Of a DNA stretch of 64,000 bases, positions 46,073 through 55,615 are shown in pieces (position 1 is the stretch's first letter; every line of letters starts with the position of its first letter). Both the position numbers and the translations under genes were made by a program. Under the pieces are notes generated by a model, which did not search any database, was not told where the DNA came from, and saw only the letters and a program-made list of their open reading frames with translations. This DNA comes from Proteinivorax tanatarense (GTDB taxonomy: Bacteria > Bacillota > Proteinivoracia > Proteinivoracales > Proteinivoracaceae): the NCBI RefSeq assembly GCF_040267685.1, contig NZ_CP158367.1:2852001-2916000 (forward strand). The letters are read 5' to 3'.

Positions 46073-46227
46073 TAGCTTACACCTCAGAAGAAGTAATATA
46101 AACCTTAACAGTTAGTATTATAAATGAATATCATTGTCATATCAATTAAATATTTTAGGATTTTTTTAAAAACTAGTAATATCGCCTAGGGCTTTGGTCC
46201 TAAGAAACGACATTTTTCGCTATTGTG

Positions 46228-47691
46228 CTACAGCATAAAATCAAAAAAATACATTATTATTGATAATAGTTTGATAACTATTTTTTTTAACCATGGCACT
46301 TCTTTTTTTTCAGTATCTTGGCTGTAGGCGTAGTCATAGTCTTTTTGCTCTAAGAGTAAACTATCGCTAATATAATTATCCACCTCCTTCTTTAGATGTT
46401 CTGCAAACTGAGGACTATCAATAACTAACATTGTCTCTGTACTTAAAAAAGTGCTGCGGAAGTCCAAGTTAAATGAACCAACCATGCTTATCCGATTGTC
46501 AAATATATAGGATTTTGCATGTACTGTTCCTTCACCCTGATATTCAAACACATCAGCCCCTAGATCTACTATTTTTTTTCTGTTTCTAATATGTCCTGAC
46601 ATAGCAAAATAATTTGAACTGGTAGCAACAGAGTTGGTCAACACTTCAATATCTGCATCTATTTGTTTTGGTTCTAAGTATCGGTACATATCAGTTGTAG
46701 GTATTAGGTACGGACTTTGAATAAATATAGTATGTTCTGCCCTTTCCATAAGCTGGGTTATATCCTTCCAAACCCATGGCTCCTTGTTAAATCTAGTAAG
46801 TGGGTTATGGGTTAAAGAGACTTGGTTAGTTGGGTAAGATTTTTCTAACCAGTCAAATTCTTTCTCGAATCTTTGAGGGTCTTTTTCTTTTGCCATTTCC
46901 AAGTTAGCTAGCAGGTTCTTTTCTTTTTGGTTACCTTTTCTTTTTTGCCTGTCAGAAAGTTCCTTAATGGGCTGCTGAGTATATTGATGTTCCCATAATA
47001 ATTCAAAATAATCTTTTACTTCATATACAACACTATTTGAATTGTTTTTAGGTTCGGTATTGATTACCAACACATCCCTATCATTGGATACTAAACCATC
47101 ATATTTTTCAGGATCGGGAGCAAAATATTTATCACCTATGTTTCTCCCACCTAATAAAACCTTTTCACCGTCCACAATAATAAATTTATCATGTAATCTG
47201 TTATTTAAAGTCCAAGGTTTTATTAAATTTAAAGGCTCATATAACCTTAATTCAATATTTGGGTGCTGGTAAAAAACATAAAAAACGTCTTTAAGGTCGC
47301 CTCGCAAGTTGTGAAACAAACCATCTAGCATGATTCGTACTTCAACACCTCTATCAGCGGCATCCAAAACGGAAGCTAAAAATATATCCAAAGAAGTTCC
47401 TTCATGAAATGTGTAATATGATATATCCAAAGTTTCTTCTGCGTTTGTTATTAAATCTAAGCGAGCTAATCCAGATTTATATCTATCTTCAACTAAGACC
47501 ACCCGATCTGGCCCTTCAACTTCTCCATAGAATCGCTCCACTCCTTCCATAGGGTAGTAGTCCCATTCTATAGGATCATAAAAAGCAAAAATAAGCACTC
47601 CAAATATAAACACATACACTAAGTATATAAGGGCACCTAATAAGACAGCTTTAAGAGCATTCTTCAAGTGTTTTTTATTTATTTTGGACAC
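46228..47691 (-). CDS. Phospholipase D-like (cardiolipin synthase-type) membrane protein
   Basis: 487 residues with an N-terminal transmembrane helix (about 12-33). Two HKD motifs: HDKFIIVDGEKVLLGGRNIGD and HAKSYIFDNRISMVGSFNLDFRS. Family members form or exchange phosphatidyl groups; closest in layout to the PLD-like cls/YmdC group. The GTG at 47691 overlaps a GAGGTG ribosome site, so an ATA nine bases later is an alternative start. Confidence 0.88.
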   Translation of the reverse strand: MSKINKKHLKNALKAVLLGALIYLVYVFIFGVLIFAFYDPIEWDYYPMEGVERFYGEVEGPDRVVLVEDRYKSGLARLDLITNAEETLDISYYTFHEGTSLDIFLASVLDAADRGVEVRIMLDGLFHNLRGDLKDVFYVFYQHPNIELRLYEPLNLIKPWTLNNRLHDKFIIVDGEKVLLGGRNIGDKYFAPDPEKYDGLVSNDRDVLVINTEPKNNSNSVVYEVKDYFELLWEHQYTQQPIKELSDRQKRKGNQKEKNLLANLEMAKEKDPQRFEKEFDWLEKSYPTNQVSLTHNPLTRFNKEPWVWKDITQLMERAEHTIFIQSPYLIPTTDMYRYLEPKQIDADIEVLTNSVATSSNYFAMSGHIRNRKKIVDLGADVFEYQGEGTVHAKSYIFDNRISMVGSFNLDFRSTFLSTETMLVIDSPQFAEHLKKEVDNYISDSLLLEQKDYDYAYSQDTEKKEVPWLKKIVIKLLSIIMYFFDFML

Positions 47692-47927
47692 CTCATTTTT
47701 AAGTTTGTTTTTTGCTATTTTACTATATTCTTTTTTTCGCCTTTTTATCCTGCATCTAATAAATATTATTTTCTTTGCTTGACCTTTTAAGTCTTCAAAA
47801 CAAAAAGTAAAGCTCAGTTCGGGGAAAATAATACCCTTTGAAAATTATCAAGCTAATATAAGAACAAACTTGAAAAAAATAGTTTACACTAAGGACTGTT
47901 TTATTATGACATAAATATAATAAAAAC

Positions 47928-47951
47928 CAACAGGATTACTGTTCCCTGTTG
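47928..47951. terminator. Terminator after the DHH phosphoesterase gene
   Basis: 7-bp stem CAACAGG/CCTGTTG with T runs on both sides; works for the minus-strand gene ending at 47967. The rest of the 47692-47966 gap is AT-rich with nothing else recognised. Confidence 0.75.
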
Positions 47952-47966
47952 ATTTTTTAACGTTCT

Positions 47967-48911
47967 CTACTCTATTTCACTTTGGCTTTCTATTTTATTA
48001 AATATGGTTGTTATTATTTGATTATAGTCTCCTCTACCTTTAAAGCCTGAAAAATATTGATCACCCCATAAGTTTTCTATTACGGCTTCTTGCGTTGCTT
48101 CTTTTATTATATCTATAGCACTATGGTCTGTAAGACAATGATTGGATTTAACAAGTCTTAGATGTATCCAATCCTTATCTTTATACACTACCAGCGCAAG
48201 GTCTGCACCTAACTCTAAAAACATCATGGCTGTATAATAAAGAAAGTTTTTTTCTGTATTACTAAATACAAGAAGTGTCTCTTTATATTCATAAAGTTCT
48301 GCGGAAGTTGCAGCAATTAGTTTTTGTTTTCTTTCTAGTTTGCCACTAACTCGAAAGGTGTTTAAAACTGTACTATATCCTATATTGCCATCTTGTAGAA
48401 TGTTACCTAAGTCTGATATGGCATTATTCGAAGCTTTAGTTAACTGTACTGTATCCCCCAGAATACCTGCTGCTAAACTCAAAGCAACTGCGGGAGTTAT
48501 GGGTTTTTCTAAATGCTTATATAAAGCATACACGAGCTGACATGTTGCATCTACCTCTTCATGGATATAGCCGATAGCTTTTTCCTTTAAAGTATTAGTG
48601 GGATGGTGGTCAATAAGCAGAAACTTATCTAAGGAAATATTAGGAAGCTGTTGTCCATCAGCTGTATCAACTACTATAGTTAAGTCATACTTAGAAGGAT
48701 CAGGGTTTACAATTACTTTTGCCGCTAACTTTTTTATTAATTCTATAGCATGTTCTGAAATTTTTTGAGGTACTGCTAATGTTCCTCCCAAAAGTTCAGT
48801 CAAAGCAAATCCTGCACCTATGGCATCGTTGTCAGCGTCATCATGGCACAAAATTAAAATGTCTTTTTCCTCATGTTCTTGTAAAAATTTGACGAAATTA
48901 TCAATAGTCAT
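47967..48911 (-). CDS. DHH-family phosphoesterase (NrnA-like)
   Basis: 314 residues. Metal motifs HDDADNDAIGAG (normally H-x-DxDxxxS/G), VVDTADG and the DHH triad IDHHPTN, with a C-terminal DHHA1 domain (about 225-310; FKGRGDYNQ in place of the GGGHxxAAG loop, incomplete). Such enzymes hydrolyse short RNA, pAp or c-di-AMP products. The altered DHHA1 loop makes the substrate uncertain. Start at ATG 48911 with AAGGTGA ahead; murB lies upstream on the same strand. Confidence 0.85.
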   Translation of the reverse strand: MTIDNFVKFLQEHEEKDILILCHDDADNDAIGAGFALTELLGGTLAVPQKISEHAIELIKKLAAKVIVNPDPSKYDLTIVVDTADGQQLPNISLDKFLLIDHHPTNTLKEKAIGYIHEEVDATCQLVYALYKHLEKPITPAVALSLAAGILGDTVQLTKASNNAISDLGNILQDGNIGYSTVLNTFRVSGKLERKQKLIAATSAELYEYKETLLVFSNTEKNFLYYTAMMFLELGADLALVVYKDKDWIHLRLVKSNHCLTDHSAIDIIKEATQEAVIENLWGDQYFSGFKGRGDYNQIITTIFNKIESQSEIE

Positions 48912-48942
48912 ATTAATCACCTTTTTTGTTCAGTATTGCAAT

Positions 48943-49842
48943 CTAACCTAGGTATTTAAGCTCCCTTTTTAGTTCAACACCGAACTTTTCTTTTACAGTT
49001 TTTTGAATATGGGCAACTAAGTTTTTTACATCCTGACTAGTTGCATTTCCTTTGTTTACTATAAATCCACAGTGTTTTTCAGACACTTGCGCCCCGCCAA
49101 TGGAAAAACCTTTTAAACCACTATCTTGGATCAGTTTACCAGCATAGTATCCTTGGGGGCGTTTAAACACTGAGCCTGCCGATGGAAGCTCCAAAGGTTG
49201 TTTGGTCTCTCTTTTTGTTGTTAAATCTTCAATGTAAGATTTGACCTTTTCTTTATTACCTTTTTCTAATCGTAAGGTCGCCTCTAAAATAATTACTCCT
49301 TCTTTTTGAAAGGTACTGCTTCGATAACCAAATTCCAAGTCATCCTTTGTATAAGTTACTACTTCATGCTCCAATATTCCGGTCACTTCATCAACCACAT
49401 CTCCAAGTTGACCTTCATACGCCCCTGCATTCATAAAAATTCCTCCACCAACGCTACCTGGAATCCCTACAGCAAATTCTAAGCCTGTCAAGCTTTTCTC
49501 CATAGCTAGTTTGCTTACCTCTTCCAAAGAAGCCCCAGATTGGGCTTTTATTTTATTATCAAGCACTGTGCTCTTGGAGAAGTTTTCCCCTAGATAAATG
49601 ACAATTCCCCTTAACCCTTTATCATCTATCAAAATGTTTGACCCCTTACCTAATATATAGTATGGAATTTGCAACTCTTTAGATATAGTAACAGCCCATA
49701 TTATTTGATCAACCTCTGAAGGGGTTATAAAGATATCTGCAGGTCCCCCGATTTCAAAAGTAGTATAAGGAGCAATGTGGTGCTTTAATTTTATATACTC
49801 TTTTGGTATACCTGATGAAAGTTTCTCTGCTATTTTATCCAC
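48943..49842 (-). CDS. murB: UDP-N-acetylenolpyruvoylglucosamine reductase
   Basis: FAD/NADPH enzyme completing UDP-MurNAc synthesis. 299 residues with TTFEIGGPADIF, GKGSNILI, GIPGSVGGGIFMNAGAYEG, GYRSSTF and the proton-donor SAGSVFKRP. The C-terminal catalytic Glu is probably in the KFGVELKREL region. GTG start with GAGGTGA ahead; 31 bp upstream of the DHH gene. Confidence 0.97.
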   Translation of the reverse strand: MDKIAEKLSSGIPKEYIKLKHHIAPYTTFEIGGPADIFITPSEVDQIIWAVTISKELQIPYYILGKGSNILIDDKGLRGIVIYLGENFSKSTVLDNKIKAQSGASLEEVSKLAMEKSLTGLEFAVGIPGSVGGGIFMNAGAYEGQLGDVVDEVTGILEHEVVTYTKDDLEFGYRSSTFQKEGVIILEATLRLEKGNKEKVKSYIEDLTTKRETKQPLELPSAGSVFKRPQGYYAGKLIQDSGLKGFSIGGAQVSEKHCGFIVNKGNATSQDVKNLVAHIQKTVKEKFGVELKRELKYLG

Positions 49843-49965
49843 TCAAATCACCTCAAGTTTTCTATCTACTATATTATACTTCAATATATTATTATACCTA
49901 AAAAATTGTTAAAACCAAACTTTTTATTTATTTTTTTACTTTTTAGGCTTTTTTTATAAAAAAAG

Positions 49966-49982
49966 CGCCACTTTAAGTGGCG
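49966..49982 (-). terminator. Terminator after cas6
   Basis: CGCCACTT/AAGTGGCG 8-bp GC-rich stem, T run on the minus strand, 8 nt past the cas6 stop. Confidence 0.8.
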
Positions 49983-49990
49983 TCTAATCT

Positions 49991-50722
49991 TTATGATCTG
50001 TTTTTATGCCATACTTTTACCATACCAAAGCCATGATCATTTTTATTGCCAAACCCTGCATGGTATCCGACTTCGATCAACTCTTTACTTCCTATTACTT
50101 TAAAAGGTACCATATATCCCATTATTTTCTTTCCATCATAGTTAATCAAACGACTAGGTCTACTTTTTTTCTTCATATAGTTGGTGTCAAAGTAAAAAGA
50201 TAGGTTTTCGTTTTTAGGGAAGCGCTCATGAATAATATAATGCTTTCTAACTAAGTCTTGTCTTAAGTTCTCCCCAAAGAAATCCCCATCTATACTGGAG
50301 TACTGTTCTTTCCCGCCTCCGGCTGCATGGGCGATAGTTATTGGAGACATACAAGTAAAATCCATTTCATCATAAAATTGGGGGTGTTCAAGTAGCCTTG
50401 CTTGTGAAAATTCAAGTAATGAATTGCCAATATAAACATAGTTGCTGATTGTTAACCCCTTCACAATCGTTTCTAAAAAAATTTTATCTGGCGAAGAGAT
50501 ATACCACTGTATTTGTTCTGAACCTGAAATCATTTTGCCATTGGAAATGGAATAATCCTTTAAATAGAGCTGAGAAAAAGTGTGCAAGCTTTGAGATTTT
50601 TTTTGATCATAATCAGCAGCTACTTTTTCCGTCGCCTCTGTTATAATATTTGACAAGTAATGATTATAATTAAAGTCAATTGCAGTCCCCTTACTACATC
50701 GAAAAATCACTTCTAAGCGCAT
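49991..50722 (-). CDS. cas6: CRISPR-associated endoribonuclease Cas6 (stand-alone)
   Basis: 243-residue RAMP protein that cuts pre-crRNA in the repeat. The N-terminal half starts MRLEVIFRCSKG with the first RRM-like fold. The C-terminal glycine-rich loop GYHAGFGNKNDHGFGMVKVW is the Cas6 G-rich signature. A general-acid His is expected near the N-terminal helix (NYNHYLSNIITEA is a candidate). No other cas gene and no repeat array is seen in the window. Start ATG 50722 with GGGGGA ahead. Confidence 0.88.
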   Translation of the reverse strand: MRLEVIFRCSKGTAIDFNYNHYLSNIITEATEKVAADYDQKKSQSLHTFSQLYLKDYSISNGKMISGSEQIQWYISSPDKIFLETIVKGLTISNYVYIGNSLLEFSQARLLEHPQFYDEMDFTCMSPITIAHAAGGGKEQYSSIDGDFFGENLRQDLVRKHYIIHERFPKNENLSFYFDTNYMKKKSRPSRLINYDGKKIMGYMVPFKVIGSKELIEVGYHAGFGNKNDHGFGMVKVWHKNRS

Positions 50723-50980
50723 ATTATAATCCCCCATTAAAAAAATTCTTAGATCTAATAAAATATCGTTATTTATAAATTTCAATGTTATCTATATCTT
50801 AGCAAGGTTTTGAGCAGATGTAAATAGCTATTTTATAGTAATATCTTGAATTTAAATTAAAAAAATTGTTCCTTTTAAACCTCAGCATGATTCCTAAACA
50901 TATGTTTAGTTCGGCATGGTCTTTAGATAATTGTTTAGATATAATTCCAATGTACCCAGATGTAGTAAATATTAAAAAAG

Positions 50981-51014
50981 AACTGTCTCTAAACCTTTTA
51001 AATTTGAGACAGTT
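50981..51014 (-). terminator. Terminator at the end of the grd operon
   Basis: AACTGTCTC/GAGACAGTT stem with an A/T-rich loop and a following T run on the minus strand; 14 bp after grdD. Confidence 0.8.
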
Positions 51015-51027
51015 CCTTAAGGTTACA

Positions 51028-52170
51028 TTATAATATTTTATTTGCTTTTAGAGATTTTTTAGCCTTGTCTAGGTCTTCAGGGTTTACCATTATTACTGGT
51101 CCAGCACATCCCATCCCGGATTCTGCATAAATACCCTCTTTCCAAAGAACTTGTACTCCATCATCAAGTTGAAGGATATCTATCCCTGTAATTTCTTCAG
51201 TTACTGTTTTCTTTGGTGGGGCAGAAACCTCTTCAGTTTTTTGCTGGGGCTTAGTTAGCTCAGCTAGTAATTCTTTTAAGCCAGCTTTGTCTCCCTGCTT
51301 AAACTGGTTTTTGGCAGTAGTAGGTAAATCTCCTGATACCATTTCATATGTGTACTGTAGTGCTCCACTAACTACAGGTGCACCAGAGGCTCTAGAAATA
51401 ATAGAAATTATATTATCCATATTTCTCCCTATGCCAGGGCCATAACCCCAGCCTACAGTTTCCTTTTGTCCGCCAGTATTTGAAGCGGTGAATAGTTTCA
51501 TCAAAATGTTCCCTGTTAATGTGTCACATACAACTACATCACAACTACCTGCTAGAATATCGTTCCCTCTAAGAACAGAACCACCGTCTCGGCGCACACT
51601 TTCACCCATACTAAACTCAAGGCCATTTTCTTTAAGTGTGTTTAATGCCTTTTCCACTTGACGAGCACCTTCTACGTTAAGTACACCTATCGAAGGGCTT
51701 TTTATGCCGCCGCTTTTCGCAGCAGAAATACCTAAAATTGCGTTTAGAATCATAGCTTCTACTCTATTAGCAGCAGAGGTTCCTGTCGTTGTAGCTATAT
51801 ACATTTCTTTACCGGAGCCAATTGCATTGACTTTTCCTACGGTAGATGTTCCCAAAGGAAAGTTGTAATGAAGTGTGACCGCTCCTTGAACTTCCTTTTC
51901 TTTAAGCAGCTTTTCCAGGTGTGTGTGAGCTTCTTTTTCGCAATCGGTATTGTATTGTTCAAAAGGTGCATTGGTTTTAGGTCCTATAATAACTACTTCT
52001 AAAAGTGGGTTTTTTGAGCATGCTGTAAGGGCACCTTGTACCAGTTCCTCTGCTGGAAGCTCGCTGCCGATTGTTGTTAAAGCAATTTTTGTTTTATGGG
52101 CAGTGTTTTTACCCTCTAAAGCATCTGCCATTGAATATAGGGCATTTGAAACTTGTTTTTCATGGGTCAT
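51028..52170 (-). CDS. grdD: Glycine reductase complex component C, subunit D
   Basis: 380 residues, PlsX-like fold. Together with GrdC it accepts the carboxymethyl-selenoether product from GrdA and forms acetyl phosphate. GIGRNMDNIISIISRASGAPVV and ESGMGCAGPVIMVN are typical, the latter with the Cys thought to form the acetyl thioester. Last gene of the operon, 11 bp after grdC; GGGGGTG ahead of the ATG. Confidence 0.95.
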   Translation of the reverse strand: MTHEKQVSNALYSMADALEGKNTAHKTKIALTTIGSELPAEELVQGALTACSKNPLLEVVIIGPKTNAPFEQYNTDCEKEAHTHLEKLLKEKEVQGAVTLHYNFPLGTSTVGKVNAIGSGKEMYIATTTGTSAANRVEAMILNAILGISAAKSGGIKSPSIGVLNVEGARQVEKALNTLKENGLEFSMGESVRRDGGSVLRGNDILAGSCDVVVCDTLTGNILMKLFTASNTGGQKETVGWGYGPGIGRNMDNIISIISRASGAPVVSGALQYTYEMVSGDLPTTAKNQFKQGDKAGLKELLAELTKPQQKTEEVSAPPKKTVTEEITGIDILQLDDGVQVLWKEGIYAESGMGCAGPVIMVNPEDLDKAKKSLKANKIL

Positions 52171-52181
52171 ATTAGCACCCC

Positions 52182-53708
52182 CTAGTTTTCGAATTTCTCT
52201 GCTACTTCTCGTAGAGCCTTTGCAAGAAGTTCTTTTGTTTTGCCTGTGTCAGCTTCGCTTTCCATCACACCACTATTTTTATCGATAACAAATGACACAC
52301 CGTCAAACTGATTTGTCATTCGAGCTAAAAATAAACTTCCTTTTCCAATAATCATAGTTTTTTCTATTTCCCCGTTAAGAATGGCAGAAACTCCATGGCC
52401 GATATAGGGTACCCCTGATGGAATATGACCTTGTGTTGGAGCAAACCCAGGCATGCCATGCTTTTCGACAAAGGTAGGGATATCTTTACGCTCTATATCT
52501 CCTCTTTTAACTCCTAAAGCCGCAATCATTTTATAGTTTGCAGTTGGAACATCTCCAGCTCCTGCAGGAACTGTTATCTCAGGATTTTGCATTTCTACTG
52601 AGTATTTATCTACTTGATCGATACCCATATCCCCTTTGTCTAAAGGATCGGTTACGATACCCTTTATGACTGCTTGCGGAGAGGATCCAGCACCGATGGT
52701 ATGTCTTCCAACTATATCAGTACGAATAACTGGGCTTTCTCCATCATTTTCACTTACCATTACCGCAAAGCTGCCAAGTACATCTTCTAATATTGGTAAC
52801 TCTTTTTGCATGTGGTCTTTTCCATTCATGCCAAGTTTAGCTGTGGCACCGCCAGCTACCACCGCTACATTTTTAAATATACCGGCTTTTACTAAGGCAG
52901 CGGCGTTAAGAAGAGCATGAGCAGGTGCTGCACAGAAAGCTCTAACATCTGAGCCAGTAGCATTTTTACATCCAGCTATCTCACCAATAGCTTTTGCAAA
53001 GTTTCCACCACCTCTTTGGTTCATATCTCCACATGCCTCTTCAGAAGCCTCGATAATATAATCTACTTCTTCTAGGTCAACATCGCTATTTTTACCTAAT
53101 TGTAAAAGAGCTAAAACTGCCGATGCTTTAGCCGCTACATTTTCTAAAATAATATGTGAGGTTAGGTTTTTGTCAGTTTCATGTCCTCTTTTAACGCATC
53201 CCACCAACTCACCATTCATGTAGAGACCTTCTGCACCATTGTCTAATAGTTTTTCCAAATTTTCTTTATCCCAACCCTTGTCTAGTTTTGCTAAGTCAAG
53301 TTTTGAGATTGTAGGGTGTTGAGCTAGTTTTTCCTTTGATTTTGTAGCAAAGTCTTGTTCAAGCACTACTAATTCAAAGGTGTCACATATAGCCATTAGC
53401 CCGTAAAATTCATCTTCTGGCATTACTTCACCAAACTTAGCATAGCGGGATGCCTCGTTCATAGAGTTTTTATGCCACGGTTTTTCAATTTTTGAAAGCT
53501 CTTCAGGGCTTATTCCACCAATGTATGCTTGGTTTGGTGGGTATGCAACCACTTCTTCAAATTTTCTTAATCTATTTGGTAGTTCTTTTAAATATTCACT
53601 GTCAGCTTTTTTATTTCTTTCTTCGGTTTGAGTAGTTCCTTGATGTATTAATAGATTTGGCGTATGAACTAACGAATACGCAGTTGATTTTATTACAGGA
53701 AAGGTCAT
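52182..53708 (-). CDS. grdC: Glycine reductase complex component C, subunit C
   Basis: 508 residues, FabH/ketoacyl synthase-like. Forms component C with GrdD. Typical blocks: GDMNQRGGGNFAKAIGEIAGC, GSDVRAFCAAPAHALLNAA, GFAPTQGHIPSGVPYIGHG. Starts 62 bp after grdB with GGAGGTG ahead of the ATG. Confidence 0.96.
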   Translation of the reverse strand: MTFPVIKSTAYSLVHTPNLLIHQGTTQTEERNKKADSEYLKELPNRLRKFEEVVAYPPNQAYIGGISPEELSKIEKPWHKNSMNEASRYAKFGEVMPEDEFYGLMAICDTFELVVLEQDFATKSKEKLAQHPTISKLDLAKLDKGWDKENLEKLLDNGAEGLYMNGELVGCVKRGHETDKNLTSHIILENVAAKASAVLALLQLGKNSDVDLEEVDYIIEASEEACGDMNQRGGGNFAKAIGEIAGCKNATGSDVRAFCAAPAHALLNAAALVKAGIFKNVAVVAGGATAKLGMNGKDHMQKELPILEDVLGSFAVMVSENDGESPVIRTDIVGRHTIGAGSSPQAVIKGIVTDPLDKGDMGIDQVDKYSVEMQNPEITVPAGAGDVPTANYKMIAALGVKRGDIERKDIPTFVEKHGMPGFAPTQGHIPSGVPYIGHGVSAILNGEIEKTMIIGKGSLFLARMTNQFDGVSFVIDKNSGVMESEADTGKTKELLAKALREVAEKFEN

Positions 53709-53770
53709 TTAGTACACCTCCAGGTTACAAAAAGGGTAATGATCAAGTAATCACTACCCTTTTATTGATT

Positions 53771-55078
53771 TTAATCTTCAAAAACTGTTTGCCCATCTAC
53801 TTCGGTTGTCAAAGCAGTTAAGGATTTCTTAACTATCTTTTCTCTTATTTCTTTTTCATCCTTTTTAGAAGCTTGAGGATCTCCCAATGGATATGGTATA
53901 GCAATAGCTGGTACAATTCTATTTGCTCCAACTGTCATAGAAATTGGCACTACTGTACAAACATGAACAACTGGCATGCCAGCTGACTCTATTTCTTTAA
54001 CCATCGTTGCACCGCAACGTGTACAAGTGCCTCAGGTGGAAGTTAGTATAACCCCGTCAACTCCATCTTCCACTAGCTGCTTAGCAATTTCAGCAGCATA
54101 AGCTTTAGAGTTAGAAACAGAGGTGCCATTGCCTGTTGTACTGTAGAAGTAAGGATGGATTGAGCCTATTTCGCCACGCTCTTCCATTTCTCTCAAAACA
54201 TCAACAGGAAGTACTCTGTCAGAGTCTTCGTTAGCATATGTTGGGTCATAACCACCATGAGCTGTCTCATAGGTTTCTTCTGTTAGGTCTTGCACACCTT
54301 CTATGCTATATTTACCATATTTTGAGGCAGAAGATGATTCAATTCTGTCTGGGTTATTTTTGGGTACAATTCCCCCAGAAGTTACTAGAGCAATTCTTGC
54401 ATTTTTAAGGTCTTTTATAGCCGGTTGAGGTTCTACCCTATCAAAGTCTGGCATCGGATATTCTGTGGTAAACTCTTCACCTTTAAGTTTTGCCACCAAC
54501 ATATCTACCGCTCTTTCAGAACCACGCTTTTCAGCAAAGTAGTTCTTTCTAATTCCTCTCGGATAGTAATTATCTTCTTTAGAATCTACCTCTTGACCTT
54601 CAGATAATTTCTTGGTGATATTTACCATATCTTTTACGGCTTGACCCATACCTCTAGCAGAGTTTTGAGTTTTTACGATATATCCATATTTAGAATACAT
54701 CTCTACACCTGGATTTTCTTCATACATGCCACCAACTACTGGCACACCAAGTTTTTCAAATACTGCTTGAGCAACAGCCCCACAAGCTACACCATAACGA
54801 CCTGCATTAAAAGCAGGGCCGCAGATAACCATATCAGGCTGATGTTTTTCAATCAACTCAATTACTTCTTGGGAGCTTTTTTCGATATCTGCATTAAAAT
54901 AGGTATCTCCACAAATCACTGTGGCTACAATCTCACCTACGTCCTGCAGCTGGCCAGATAAAGCCATGCCTGGCCCTACAACTCCTTCTTTATCTATAGG
55001 TGCCACATCGGCTTTTTCTTCACCACCGATTTGTCCGAAAAACTGGTTAAGGTAGTGAACTATCCTTATTTTAGCCAT
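53771..55078 (-). CDS. grdB: Glycine reductase component B selenoprotein subunit (UGA = Sec at residue 349)
   Basis: Binds glycine as a Schiff base (with the GrdE pyruvoyl subunit) and passes the carboxymethyl group to GrdA selenocysteine. A single 435-residue protein read through an in-frame TGA at 54032-54034. The flanks VDGVILTST-U-GTCTRCGATMV match the GrdB selenocysteine site exactly. Without Sec it would look like two genes (54035-55078 and 53771-54004). A candidate SECIS hairpin starts 12 nt after the TGA. GGAGGGGA precedes the ATG. Confidence 0.95.
54005..54034 (-). promoter_or_regulatory. UGA codon plus candidate bacterial SECIS hairpin in grdB
   Basis: TGA at 54034-54032, then 12 nt, then CGTTGC-GGT-GCAACG (54019-54005), a perfect 6-bp hairpin. 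Position fits bSECIS elements recognised by SelB. No selA/B/C/D genes lie in the window. Confidence 0.6.
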
Positions 55079-55121
55079 GGACTCCCCTCCTTTTTTAAGT
55101 TTTCTTCTTTAAAGAGAGTAA

Positions 55122-55580
55122 TTATTTAGAGCCTTGCTCTCTATAAGTTTTTACTTCATTTGCTATTTCGTCAACTTCTAACACCATTTCCATCATACTT
55201 ACTTGCTCATCATAAACGCCCTCATCAGCCAATGACTTAATGTCATCTTCAAAAATATGATATACTTTGAGTCCTAACTGGACTCCTGCCAATGGACCTG
55301 CAAAGGTAGGATCTCCTACAGTAACGGTTTCAGCTGCTAAGCCAGAAGCTTCTGCTTCCGCTCCACCTAGGATAACAACTAGGTTTTCAGCACCATGTTT
55401 TTCCGCTAGCTCTTTAATTCTACCTTGATTCTCTAGGTCCATTGCTCCAGCGGCGGTTCACACAAAACACTCTGTAGTTGTAAATACAACTTCACCGCCG
55501 AAAGACTTGATGCACTCTTCGATCGCTGGACCAGGAATGCCATCTCTGTCGCCTAAAATTACAAACTTTTTGTCTTTCAT
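55122..55580 (-). CDS. grdA: Glycine reductase selenoprotein A (UGA = Sec at residue 41)
   Basis: Small acidic carrier selenoprotein shared by all reductase branches. 152 residues including Sec. The TGA at 55458-55460 sits in [16 protein letters not shown], the invariant GrdA redox site (Cys-x-x-Sec). Starts [18 protein letters not shown] with GGAGGTAG ahead; only the part after the TGA looks like a normal open frame. A GCT-GG-AGC mini-hairpin follows the TGA closely. Confidence 0.95.
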
Positions 55581-55615
55581 TTAGACTACCTCCTTATTTG
55601 ATAGTTGTTTGTTTT

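Noticed and set aside
49991-51027. A CRISPR array near cas6
   Set aside because: No regularly spaced repeats found by eye on either side; the short repeats seen are terminator arms.
53771-55078. grdB as two adjacent genes with a stop at 54032-54034
   Set aside because: The residues on both sides match one GrdB protein, and the TGA lies exactly at the known selenocysteine position, followed by a hairpin.
55122-55442. grdA starting at the internal Met (MDLENQG)
   Set aside because: The 41 codons upstream, including the TGA, encode the conserved GrdA N-terminus and have a proper ribosome site.
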